Assembly: GCA_034432095.1 (NCBI GenBank)
Contig: DAOUCV010000078.1
Coordinates: 1-19,168, forward strand
Length of the DNA: 19,168 nt
Source of the DNA: DAOUCV01 sp034432095
GTDB lineage: Bacteria; Chloroflexota; Dehalococcoidia; Dehalococcoidales; UBA2162
Direction: 5' to 3'
In this document: positions 7,069 through 14,397 of the stretch, piece after piece
Layout of the letters: each line of letters opens with the position of its first letter
How positions within the stretch are numbered: the first letter of the stretch is position 1
Made by a program: the position numbers and the translations under genes
The notes under the pieces: model-generated
Databases searched by the model: none
The model's input: only the letters and a program-made list of their open reading frames with translations
What the model was told of the DNA's origin: nothing

Positions 7069-8138
7069 TTCTGTATCTCAAGACGGTCCGCTATTTGTCG
7101 AGATGCTTCTTCTGGCGACTCGGCACCTAATACCGCACTGATTACGGCTACCGAGTCAGCGCCAGCCGCAATAACCTCAGGTGCGTTATCCTTGGTAATG
7201 CCACCGATAGCCACCAGAGGCAGGGTCACCGCTTGCCTCACCTGACGCAGGGTCTCCAGCCCGACAACCCTTGCCGGCGTTGTGGTCGTTATTTTGGATG
7301 ATGTCGGATAGATGGCGCCGACGGCAATATAATCAGCACCTTCAGACTGCGCTTCCATTGCCTGCTCTACCGTAGTTGTCGAACAGCCCACAATCTTATC
7401 CCACGGTAGCAGTTTGCGGGCTACCCTAATGGGCAGGTCGTCCTGTCCCAGGTGTAACCCATCGGCATCGGTAGCTAGCGCTATGTCAAGATAATCGTTT
7501 ACAATAAAAAGCACCTTGTTCTCAGCACATAGAATTCTAAGCTGTTCAGCTATAGACAGCAATTTCTTTCTGCTCTGGACTTTATCGCGCAGTTGAATCG
7601 TTCTGGCGCCGCCGCGAATTACCTGACGGGCTACTTCAAGATGAGAGCGCTCTCTTAGCATCTGCGTATCGATAATAACATAGAGCCCGGATATATGCTT
7701 GAGTTTATCCTGACGCCGCAGCCGGGACAGTAACTTCTGCTCTATCGTGTAGAGATTAAATCGGGCCTGCTTGAACTTCTCTGAATCCAATTTACCACTG
7801 ACGCCTGGAACCTTGGCTAGCTCTTCCAGAGTCCTGAGGGATTCCTGTACCCTCCTAGAGTTGGCCACCAATACCATAGGTAACTCCCTCTCCTTTTCTT
7901 CACCGGGCACCTCAAGAGCAATGCCAACATCACCCTCTGAGTCCCGGGACTGAAGGAGCTGTTGTTGAAAAGAGGCATCGCCAATTATCAGTTCGTGGCG
8001 CATTGTTTTCAGCTCCTGAGTCAGCGCGGCATCGTTAAGGAGAAAACGGGCTATTTCCTCAAGAAGACGAAGCCCTTCGCCAACACGGTTCAGGTTAGCA
8101 TCAATAACGCGTAGCGTTTGATGGGATTTCCCTTCCAA
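7065..8138 (-). CDS. thiE: Fused ThiD2 (HMP-phosphate kinase) - ThiE (thiamine-phosphate synthase)
   Basis: A 357-residue two-domain protein. Residues 9-140 match the ThiD2 domain (RVIDANLNRVGEGLRLLEEIARF at 10-32, MRHEL at 46-50, ANSRRVQESLRTLEE at 92-106), a kinase that converts HMP phosphate to HMP pyrophosphate. Residues 150-350 are the ThiE barrel that couples this product to THZ phosphate. ThiE motifs are QLRDK (182-186), ND (214-215), HLGQDD (229-234), GCSTTT (251-256), YPTSSK (277-282) and IGGIT (311-315). The fusion therefore carries two consecutive thiamine steps. An in-frame TAG at 8147-8145 forces the start to be the TTG at 8138 or later, and no ATG or GTG occurs before the first motif. 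It overlaps the translin gene by 4 bases. Confidence 0.9.
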   Translation of the reverse strand: MEGKSHQTLRVIDANLNRVGEGLRLLEEIARFLLNDAALTQELKTMRHELIIGDASFQQQLLQSRDSEGDVGIALEVPGEEKERELPMVLVANSRRVQESLRTLEELAKVPGVSGKLDSEKFKQARFNLYTIEQKLLSRLRRQDKLKHISGLYVIIDTQMLRERSHLEVARQVIRGGARTIQLRDKVQSRKKLLSIAEQLRILCAENKVLFIVNDYLDIALATDADGLHLGQDDLPIRVARKLLPWDKIVGCSTTTVEQAMEAQSEGADYIAVGAIYPTSSKITTTTPARVVGLETLRQVRQAVTLPLVAIGGITKDNAPEVIAAGADSVAVISAVLGAESPEEASRQIADRLEIQK

Positions 8139-8146
8139 AGCAGTCT

Positions 8147-8175
8147 ATTTTAACACAGCTTCTCTAACAGGTAAA
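8147..8175 (-). promoter_or_regulatory. Candidate promoter for thiD2-thiE, implying a leaderless transcript
   Basis: On the minus strand TTTACC (8175-8170), a 17-base spacer and TAAAAT (8152-8147, 5/6). The predicted start site, about 7 bases downstream, falls at about 8140, two bases before the only possible start codon (TTG 8138). No Shine-Dalgarno sequence is present there. It would act inside the longer cluster. Confidence 0.4.
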
Positions 8176-8187
8176 GCACCCGAATCC

Positions 8188-8553
8188 TCATTCATCACCC
8201 ACGGCATTTTCGATAAGCTCAATGCGTGAGAGTTTGCCCTTTTGATTTAACTCTATCGCCACGACGTCAATACGCCACAATGGAGCAAGACTACAATGTG
8301 TCTGCTGATAATGGAAAGCGGCGGTTTTTATCCTTTCCTTCTTGGTCTGAGTGATTGATTCTTCGGGACTGCCAAACTCCAGACTTGTCTTGGTTCTAAC
8401 CTCAATAAAGACAAGGACATCTTTATGCCTGGCGATAATATCAATTTCACCTTGAGGGCAACGGTAGTTAGTTTCTAAGATGCGGTAGCCTCGTTTCTTC
8501 AGAAAGTCCCTGGCTAGTTTCTCACCCAGGGTACCCGTATCTTTTCGTCGCAT
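8188..8553 (-). CDS. yraN: YraN/UPF0102 family nuclease-like protein
   Basis: A 121-residue protein of the UPF0102 family, with a restriction-endonuclease-like fold and unknown function. The family pattern is complete: GEKLARDFLKKRGYRIL (10-26), NYRCPQGEIDIIA (29-41) and LVFIEVRTKT (47-56), giving the candidate catalytic residues Glu36, Asp38, Glu51 and Lys55. Length is normal. It lies 49 bases downstream of rnhB, and rnhB-yraN adjacency is widespread in bacteria, which supports both assignments. The 8554-8602 gap shows nothing beyond the weak ribosome site GGAG close to the ATG. Confidence 0.92.
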   Translation of the reverse strand: MRRKDTGTLGEKLARDFLKKRGYRILETNYRCPQGEIDIIARHKDVLVFIEVRTKTSLEFGSPEESITQTKKERIKTAAFHYQQTHCSLAPLWRIDVVAIELNQKGKLSRIELIENAVGDE

Positions 8554-8602
8554 TTCTCCATACTATAAGCAATTTAGTAGCCTATCCCGATTTAAGACGG
8601 TC

Positions 8603-9214
8603 TCACATTATATCCTTGACTGGTTTGAAAGACTGACGGTGGATTGGGGATGAACCCAGTCGTTGTAAGCAGGCAAGGTGTTCCCTGGTACCATAGCCTT
8701 TGTGTTTAGCCAGCATATAACCGGGATAGGTTCTATCCAGTTCCATCATTATACGGTCTCGTGTTACCTTGGCAATTATGGAAGCGCAAGCGATAGAGAA
8801 ACACAGGCTATCACCATCAGTTATTCCTTTCTGGGGTAATTCAACCTCAGGAAGACGCATATAGTCTATAAGGAGAATCTGGGGTGGTGGTGAAAGCCGC
8901 TCTATAGCCAGCTTCATCGCTAGTCGAGTTGCCTTAATGATGCCCTGGGCATCTATCACGTCACAGCCAGCCAGACCGATGCCTATGGCTACTGCTGCTT
9001 CATGGATATGGTGAAACAGGACTTCTCGCTTGGCTGGACTCAGCAGCTTGCTGTCCTTCACCAGGCTTAGCCAGGGAGCGTTTATATCAAGGGGTAGAAT
9101 AACAGCAGCAGCTACCACAGGACCAGCCAGAGCGCCACGCCCAACTTCATCAATGCCAGCGATATACTGGTAGCCCCGGGCTTCAAGGACTCTTTCTTCG
9201 GCAAAAGATGGTAT
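8603..9214 (-). CDS. rnhB: Ribonuclease HII, with no standard start codon (ATA where ATG is expected)
   Basis: RNase HII cuts RNA in RNA-DNA hybrids and removes misincorporated ribonucleotides. Starting at the first canonical start codon (GTG 9118) would cut off the catalytic motif. Reading upstream in the same frame gives IPSFAEERVLEARGYQY and then IAGIDEVGRGALAGP, the conserved N-terminus with catalytic Asp22 and Glu23. The other acidic residues are Asp117 (LLIDYMRLP) and Asp153 (KVTRDRIM), so the four-residue active site is complete. The frame is open up to TAA at 9265-9263 but contains no ATG, GTG or TTG before the motif. ATA at 9214 sits where homologues begin with Met-Pro, giving 203 residues. 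Either translation starts at ATA, or the ATG was lost by mutation or sequencing error. The intergenic repeat begins just upstream. Confidence 0.85.
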   Translation of the reverse strand: MPSFAEERVLEARGYQYIAGIDEVGRGALAGPVVAAAVILPLDINAPWLSLVKDSKLLSPAKREVLFHHIHEAAVAIGIGLAGCDVIDAQGIIKATRLAMKLAIERLSPPPQILLIDYMRLPEVELPQKGITDGDSLCFSIACASIIAKVTRDRIMMELDRTYPGYMLAKHKGYGTREHLACLQRLGSSPIHRQSFKPVKDIM

Positions 9215-9218
9215 CTGG

Positions 9219-9340
9219 AGATTACCTATACCTATACCTATCCCCGTTACCCCCTTCCCTTCTTAGGGGGAATAATTCATTTGAAGAGGGGCTAAAGCCC
9301 CTCTTATACTCCCCATAGGATAGGGAGGCTTCGCCCTTCT
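9219..9340. repeat. Intergenic repeat, copy A, between ricT and rnhB
   Basis: This 122-base spacer resembles the stretch at 18968-19054. Both hold CCTATCCCC, TTA, a CCCCTTCCC run, an AGGGG run, and further on GAGGCTTCGCC followed by TTCTTT/GTCTTT and AAC/GAC. Copy A also holds three tandem ACCTAT units (9224-9241) and a perfect 10-bp hairpin (9284-9293 with 9296-9305). The order and spacing of shared blocks suggest one dispersed element family with internal divergence. No open frame or start codon for rnhB is found in it. Confidence 0.55.
9284..9305. repeat. Perfect 10-bp hairpin inside intergenic repeat copy A
   Basis: AAGAGGGGCT (9284-9293) pairs fully with AGCCCCTCTT (9296-9305) across a 2-base centre. 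It lies downstream of ricT and upstream of rnhB on the transcribed strand. No T-run follows, so it is at best a weak terminator or an RNA-stabilising hairpin between the two genes. Confidence 0.6.
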
Positions 9341-10159
9341 TTAACTCTCTTTCTTCGGCTTGTCGGCAATAGTAATCTCGCTGAGCGGTAGTTCCACAAT
9401 CGCTTCGCTCTCCAGCTTAACCGTTACCGTCTCTTTCAGAGGGTTACTGCTGACTACTTTAGCCATCCCCATAGCTGTAGACACCTGCTGACCGTCTTTT
9501 GGTAATTTCCCCTTCATCAGGTGGTACAGCTCATTCTCATAGACCAAACAGCACATCAAACGCCCACACACCCCCGATATCTTCATCGGGTTAAGAGGTA
9601 AATCCTGCTCCTTGGCCATTTTAATAGAAACAGGAGCAAACTCACTCAAGAAACTGGCGCAACATAGCAAGCGACCGCACCGACCTATCCCGCCCATCAG
9701 CTTGGCTTCATCCCTGGGCCCCGTCTGTCTCATCTCCACCTTTACCCTCAGACGCTTGGCTAATTCCCGAACCAGTTCACGAAAATCGACTCTCTCCGCC
9801 GCGCTGAAGTAAAAAGTAAGACGGTTGCCATCCAGATTATATTCAGCGGAGAGCAGTTTCATTGGCAGATTCAGCTCATCAATCAGCTTACCACATTCAA
9901 CCAAGGCCTCTTTTGTCTTAGCCTCAAGTTCCCGGGCACGCTCAATATCCTCAGGGTTTGCCTTGCGCACTACCGGCTTTAGTGGTTTGTCCACATCACT
10001 AGTTAATACCTGCCGGGGGGAAATGACCACCTGTCCCAGCTCCAGCCCTCGGGTTGTCTCGACCACTACATAGTCATTTACCGTCAGGTCAATACCTGCC
10101 GGGTCAAAATAGTATACCTTACCAGCTTTCTTGAATCGTATACCAACAATCTCCGCCAT
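9341..10159 (-). CDS. ricT: PSP1-domain protein, RicT/YaaT family
   Basis: A 272-residue protein of the PSP1 C-terminal domain family. In Bacillus RicT (YaaT) works with RicA and RicF in an Fe-S-containing complex that helps RNase Y process mRNA. The paired cysteine motifs GRCGRLLCC (159-167) and GVCGRLMCC (196-204) give Cys161, 166, 167, 198, 203 and 204. ricA and ricF are not in the window, so the Bacillus role should be transferred with care. GAGG sits 6 bases before the ATG. The gene follows holB by 32 bases, the same order as holB-yaaT in Bacillus. Its TAA stop touches the intergenic repeat. Confidence 0.9.
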   Translation of the reverse strand: MAEIVGIRFKKAGKVYYFDPAGIDLTVNDYVVVETTRGLELGQVVISPRQVLTSDVDKPLKPVVRKANPEDIERARELEAKTKEALVECGKLIDELNLPMKLLSAEYNLDGNRLTFYFSAAERVDFRELVRELAKRLRVKVEMRQTGPRDEAKLMGGIGRCGRLLCCASFLSEFAPVSIKMAKEQDLPLNPMKISGVCGRLMCCLVYENELYHLMKGKLPKDGQQVSTAMGMAKVVSSNPLKETVTVKLESEAIVELPLSEITIADKPKKES

Positions 10160-10191
10160 AATTTACCTCAAATTAAACGATAAAGCTCCTC

Positions 10192-11211
10192 TCAAGAATG
10201 CTCACCCTCGGGTATATCAAGCATCAGCACCTCCAGCACCAGCCGTGGATTGGCGTTCTGCCTGAGCTGCTCACCGGCTATCCGGATACTATGAATAAAA
10301 GCCCTTATTTGAGCCAGACTTAATCTCTTTGACATATCAGAGAGTGTGTTTAGTCGGTCAATATTAGTAATATTGTCTATTGAGCCGACCTTGACCAGCA
10401 GCAGGTCGCGCCACCAGCCGAGCCACAACTTCAGTCTCTCGTAGACCAATTCCCTATTCTGACCAAACTGGTTGGCTAACTGAGCAATATAAGCAAAACG
10501 CTCCTCACAGTCAGCGTTACTCATATCAAGCAACCTGTCCACTGACTCATCACGCTGCTGAAGCAAACTCTCATCAAGGGCAGCTGATACCGCCCAGCCC
10601 AGACAGCCATGAGAAAGCCTGGACAGAAGCCTAGCCTTTTCTGGTTCAACATTCCAGTTTCTGCTAAGCGCAGTTTCTACCTCACCAAACGGCATGGGGA
10701 ATAGCTCCACACGCTGACAACGGGAAACAACTGTAGCCGGCAGAAGCCGCTCATTCGTCGTCAATAATATAAAGACTACCCTTCCTACAGGTTCTTCAAG
10801 GGTCTTAAGCAGGCAGTTAGCGGCTTCAAGCGATAGGAGTTCAGCCCCATCAATAATGAATACCTTATACCTGCCTTCAAACGGCGGCAAGCTGGCGGAG
10901 TGCTGGAGTTGTCTAATCTGGTCGATGCTGATTTCGGCTCGAGCCTTGGTCTCGCCTGAATCGGCATTATGGCCCAAACCGATGACCTGGACATCGGCGT
11001 GTTTGCCTGAGCCTACCCTTTCGCAGGAAATACACCGTCCACAGGGAGGAGTCGACGCCTCGCAATTCAGCGCCTGAGCCAGATTTAAAGCCAGCGTCAT
11101 CTTGCCCACGTGAGCCGGACCAACAAAAAGATAGGCATGAGCTAGAGAGCCTGTCTCCAGACTCCGCTGAAGTAAAGACACCGCCCTATTTTGCCCGATT
11201 ACCGACCACAT
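10192..11211 (-). CDS. holB: DNA polymerase III delta' subunit (clamp-loader ATPase family)
   Basis: A clamp-loader subunit of 339 residues, homologous to DnaX but short. It has a Walker A segment GPAHVGKMT (31-39), a zinc-binding cysteine cluster at Cys50, 57, 60 and 63, an acidic DGAE (121-124) in the Walker B position, the family stretch AANCLLKTLEEP (130-141) and a sensor-type SRC (163-165). The length, the location beside ricT and the absence of a tau-like extension favour delta' over DnaX. The P-loop looks intact, unlike in E. coli delta', so ATP binding is possible. The gene starts two bases after the lysA stop and is likely read from the lysA promoter. Confidence 0.9.
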   Translation of the reverse strand: MWSVIGQNRAVSLLQRSLETGSLAHAYLFVGPAHVGKMTLALNLAQALNCEASTPPCGRCISCERVGSGKHADVQVIGLGHNADSGETKARAEISIDQIRQLQHSASLPPFEGRYKVFIIDGAELLSLEAANCLLKTLEEPVGRVVFILLTTNERLLPATVVSRCQRVELFPMPFGEVETALSRNWNVEPEKARLLSRLSHGCLGWAVSAALDESLLQQRDESVDRLLDMSNADCEERFAYIAQLANQFGQNRELVYERLKLWLGWWRDLLLVKVGSIDNITNIDRLNTLSDMSKRLSLAQIRAFIHSIRIAGEQLRQNANPRLVLEVLMLDIPEGEHS

Positions 11212-11213
11212 TT

Positions 11214-12530
11214 CTAGACCAAATCACACCTGAGTAAGTCTTCAAGGGTTTCCCGACGCCGGATAAGACGAGCCTTGCCCTCCTTGACCATGATAACCGC
11301 CGGTCTAAATGAGGCGTTATAATTCATCGCTTCAGGTATCGAATAAGCACCACAGCCGGGCACGGCGAGAATATCACCAGCCCTGGGCTCTGGCAGGCGG
11401 ATGTCCCGGATTAATATATCGCCCGATTCGCAGAACTTGCCAGCAATGGTGAATTTGCCATCAGTTTTATCTTTCATCCGACTAGCAATTACCGCCTCAA
11501 GCCTGGCTCCATAGAGAGCCGGGCGGATATTGTCACCCATGCCACCATCTATGGCTACATACGTCCTGATTTCGGGTATTTCTTTCACCACCCCGATACT
11601 ATATAGCGCCACCCCGGCCTGCGCCACGATATACCTCCCCGGTTCGACAATAAGTTTTGGCCTCGCCAACCCCGTCTCCCGGCATTTACTAATGATGGTT
11701 GAAGTTATCGCCTCAGCATAGACGGCAATTGGTGGAACTGGAGTATCAAGGGTGTACTGGACAGCATACCCCCCACCAATATTGAATTCCTTGAGCTTAA
11801 AACCATATTTCTGTCCCATCCTGGCGGCAAAGTCAAGCATAAACCTGATTGCCTGCTCATATGGCTCAATCTCAGCGATTTGCGAGCCGATGTGACAATG
11901 CAGACCGACCACGTTCAGTTCGGGCATAGACATAGCCGCCGTCACCGCCTCTTCCCCTTTAACCCTGGGGAAGCCAAACTTGCTGTCAACATTACCAGTA
12001 ATAACATATTTGTGAGTATGTGGGTCGACTCCGGGAGAGATACGTAGCAAGACATCGGGCTTGAGACCCTTCGTTCTGGCTATCTCCCCCAGCATTCTAA
12101 GCTCATGGAAGTTGTCCACAACTATGTGCCCGACTCCCGACTCCAGAGCCAGAATGAGCTCCTCGGCTGACTTATTATTACCCGGGAAAGAAACCCTGTC
12201 CATAGGAAAACCAACCGAGCGGGCAATGCCAATCTCGCCCCCGGAGACAACATCCAGCCCCAAACCCTCCTCCATAATGAGGAGCAAAACCGCCTTATTG
12301 ACGAAGGCCTTGCAGGAATAAAGAATAGTGGTATCGGCATAACGCTTGCCGAATTCAGTCTTGAGTTCGGCAATTCTGCTACGCAGGGTAAACTCATCAA
12401 AGAGATATAGTGGCGTTCCAAACTCAGCCGCCAGCTCTACAGTATCGCAACCACCAATAACAAGATGCCCCAGATTATTTACCCCCGAGCTTAATGGAAA
12501 CAAGACGATTCTATCAACCTGCTCTGCCAT
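11214..12530 (-). CDS. lysA: Diaminopimelate decarboxylase
   Basis: This PLP enzyme decarboxylates meso-diaminopimelate to L-lysine, the last step of the DAP pathway. The 438-residue protein carries the PLP lysine Lys74 in YSCKAF, HCHIGSQ (211-217), the phosphate-binding GGGY (252-255), EPGRY (296-300) and the active-site Cys367-Glu368-Ser369 from the partner subunit. Length is normal. GGAG lies six bases before the ATG. It is the promoter-proximal gene of the long minus-strand cluster. Its presence shows lysine is made from DAP, which argues against reading the neighbouring aconitase-like genes as part of an alpha-aminoadipate lysine pathway. Confidence 0.95.
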   Translation of the reverse strand: MAEQVDRIVLFPLSSGVNNLGHLVIGGCDTVELAAEFGTPLYLFDEFTLRSRIAELKTEFGKRYADTTILYSCKAFVNKAVLLLIMEEGLGLDVVSGGEIGIARSVGFPMDRVSFPGNNKSAEELILALESGVGHIVVDNFHELRMLGEIARTKGLKPDVLLRISPGVDPHTHKYVITGNVDSKFGFPRVKGEEAVTAAMSMPELNVVGLHCHIGSQIAEIEPYEQAIRFMLDFAARMGQKYGFKLKEFNIGGGYAVQYTLDTPVPPIAVYAEAITSTIISKCRETGLARPKLIVEPGRYIVAQAGVALYSIGVVKEIPEIRTYVAIDGGMGDNIRPALYGARLEAVIASRMKDKTDGKFTIAGKFCESGDILIRDIRLPEPRAGDILAVPGCGAYSIPEAMNYNASFRPAVIMVKEGKARLIRRRETLEDLLRCDLV

Positions 12531-12549
12531 AGCCCACTCCTTTAGCTCA

Positions 12550-12578
12550 ATATTACCAGCGCTTCATACCGAAGTCAA
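12550..12578 (-). promoter_or_regulatory. Candidate promoter for lysA and the downstream cluster
   Basis: On the minus strand TTGACT (12578-12573, 5/6), a 17-base spacer and TAATAT (12555-12550, 4/6), about 20 bases before the lysA ATG, leaving room for the AAAGGAG ribosome site. Confidence 0.5.
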
Positions 12579-12602
12579 TTCAGGTTTATCTACCTCACCA
12601 TC

Positions 12603-12632
12603 GTGACAACATCCCCCAAAAACTGATATAGT
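12603..12632 (+). promoter_or_regulatory. Candidate promoter for the aconitase-icd operon, implying a leaderless transcript
   Basis: GTGACA (12603-12608, 5/6), an 18-base spacer and TATAGT (12627-12632, 5/6). The expected start site is about 12638-12640, directly at the ATG at 12641. The -10 element covers the upstream TTG (12632), so that codon is unlikely to be the translation start. Confidence 0.5.
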
Positions 12633-12640
12633 TGAAGGTG

Positions 12641-13894
12641 ATGGGCAAGACTTTAGCCGAGAAGATCCTTAGTGCCAAGTCCGATACCGAGGTTCGTGCC
12701 GGCAATATCGTCGTTGTGAGAATCGACCTAAGCTTTGTACAGGATAGCACCGGTCCCTTAGCCCTGAGGCAATTCAATGAGACCAATCTGAATACTGTTC
12801 ACAACCCCGAAAGAACCATCCTTTTCATTGACCATTCCGCACCCAGCCCGGCTAGAGAGCTCTCTAACGATCACATGTTTCTCAGGAGTTTCGCCAGAGA
12901 AAAGGGCGTAATCTTAAGTGATATTGGACAGGGTATCTGCCACCAGCTCGTCGCCGAATCATGGGCTAACCCCGGAGACATTATTGTCGGAGCTGACTCC
13001 CACACCGTCACGGCTGGAGCCCTGGGTGCCTTTGCCACCGGACTGGGCTCGACAGATATCGCCATCGCCATGGCTCTGGGCAAGACCTGGCTGCGCGTTC
13101 CAGAAACGATAAAAGTAACCGTCCAGGGTCAGCTGCCCAAAGGCGTCTATGCCAAAGACCTTATCCTCCATCTCATCGGGCAAATTGGCGCCGATGGGGC
13201 TACCTACCGGGCACTGGAGTTCCATGGTGGAGCCATAGCTACCATGCCAATGTCAGAACGCCTTACCATCGCCAATATGGTGGTGGAGGCTGGGGCTAAG
13301 GTTGGGCTATTCCCTTCGGATAACGTCACCAGGGACTACCTACGAAGCCAGGGAAGAGAAGAGCACTATATCCCCCTCACCCCGGACCCCGATGCCACCT
13401 ACGAAAGCACGATTGAGCTCGATGCTGCCTGGCTTGAGCCCACCGTAGCCAGACCTCACCGTGTCGACAACACTGCTCCAGTGAGAGAGCTTAAGGGGAC
13501 ACACATTGACCAGGTTTTCATCGGCACCTGTACCAATGGTCGACTGGATGATATCCGTATTGTTGCCAGCATTCTAAAGGGCAAGAAGAAACATCCGCAT
13601 ACCCGGCTTATCGTGGCTCCAGCCTCGAAAAAAGTTCTACTGGAAGCTCTAGCTGCAGGGTATATCACCACCCTGGTTGAAGCAGAAGCAACCATCGTCC
13701 CGCCCGGCTGTGCCGCCTGTCTGGGGGTGCATCAGGGCGTCCTGGGTAATGGTGAGGCATGCTTATCCACTGCCAACCGCAATTTTAAGGGTCGTATGGG
13801 GAACCCTGAGTCCTTCATTTATCTGGCTAGCCCGGCAACTGCCGCCGCCACTGCTATAAAAGGTGAAATTACTGACCCGAGGGAGTTTTTATAA
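12641..13894 (+). CDS. Aconitase/3-isopropylmalate dehydratase large subunit, probably aconitase
   Basis: Large subunit of a two-part [4Fe-4S] hydro-lyase, 417 residues from the ATG at 12641. Cluster ligands are Cys297 in GTCTNGR and Cys357 and Cys360 in PPGCAACLG; ADSHT (118-122), GAFATGLGSTD and ANRNFKGRMGNP are also conserved. The split LeuC/LeuD form is shared by isopropylmalate isomerase, homoaconitase and some aconitases, and sequence alone does not separate them. Position decides: the next two genes are the small subunit and an isocitrate dehydrogenase, and a Re-citrate synthase candidate follows, so citrate-isocitrate isomerisation is the best reading. TTG at 12632 would add three residues but lies in the -10 box. 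The TAA stop directly abuts the next ATG. Confidence 0.88.
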   Translation: MGKTLAEKILSAKSDTEVRAGNIVVVRIDLSFVQDSTGPLALRQFNETNLNTVHNPERTILFIDHSAPSPARELSNDHMFLRSFAREKGVILSDIGQGICHQLVAESWANPGDIIVGADSHTVTAGALGAFATGLGSTDIAIAMALGKTWLRVPETIKVTVQGQLPKGVYAKDLILHLIGQIGADGATYRALEFHGGAIATMPMSERLTIANMVVEAGAKVGLFPSDNVTRDYLRSQGREEHYIPLTPDPDATYESTIELDAAWLEPTVARPHRVDNTAPVRELKGTHIDQVFIGTCTNGRLDDIRIVASILKGKKKHPHTRLIVAPASKKVLLEALAAGYITTLVEAEATIVPPGCAACLGVHQGVLGNGEACLSTANRNFKGRMGNPESFIYLASPATAAATAIKGEITDPREFL

Positions 13895-14392
13895 ATGTTG
13901 AAAGGTAAAGCCTTTAAATTTGGCGACAATATCACCACCGACCATATTATACCGGGAAGGCTGCTCCACTTGCGCAGCAACCTGCCAGAATTAGCCAAGC
14001 ACGTGCTTGAGGATGCTGACCCAACATTTGCCCGGCGGGTGAAAAAGGGCGACTTCATAGTGGGTGGGAAGAACTTTGGGCTTGGGTCAAGCCGGGAACA
14101 CGCTCCGCTGGTCATCAAGATGTCAGGAGTAAGTGCCGTTCTGGCGAAATCGGCGGCTCGCCTCTTCTTCCGCAACGCTATCAATATCGGACTTCCCGTG
14201 CTTATCTGTGATACCGGGAGTATCAATGATGGTGATGAACTAGAGGTAGACCTCAAAACAGGAAAGGTCAAAGACCTGACAAATGGGGCAGAGCTTAATT
14301 TCAGTCGGATGCCAGATATTATGTTAAATATCCTCAACGAAGGCGGTCTTGTTCCCTACATCAAGAAATACGGTGACTTTAACTGGAGGTAG
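13895..14392 (+). CDS. Aconitase/3-isopropylmalate dehydratase small subunit
   Basis: The 165-residue swivel subunit that pairs with the upstream large subunit. Conserved parts are KFGDNITTDHIIPGR (8-22), GGKNFGLGSSREHAP (57-71) and the C-terminal ICDTG region. The substrate-selecting loop just after Pro-Gly-Arg reads LLHL, unlike the YL-starting loops I recall for isopropylmalate isomerases and homoaconitases, in keeping with another substrate such as citrate. This is suggestive only. It begins on the base after the large-subunit stop, with GGGAG upstream, so the two are translationally linked. icd follows after five bases. Confidence 0.9.
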   Translation: MLKGKAFKFGDNITTDHIIPGRLLHLRSNLPELAKHVLEDADPTFARRVKKGDFIVGGKNFGLGSSREHAPLVIKMSGVSAVLAKSAARLFFRNAINIGLPVLICDTGSINDGDELEVDLKTGKVKDLTNGAELNFSRMPDIMLNILNEGGLVPYIKKYGDFNWR

Positions 14393-14397
14393 TCTTA

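Noticed and set aside
8603..9118. RNase HII starting at GTG 9118
   Set aside because: This start would remove the conserved GIDEVGRG motif with two catalytic residues that is plainly encoded upstream in frame.
9284..9305. Intrinsic terminator between ricT and rnhB
   Set aside because: The hairpin is perfect but no T-run follows on the transcribed strand, so it is listed only as a hairpin.
12641..14392. leuC-leuD of leucine synthesis
   Set aside because: The next gene has the isocitrate dehydrogenase S-x-N-x-x-L-R motif rather than that of LeuB, and the synthase lacks an evident LeuA regulatory domain. Kept only as an alternative.
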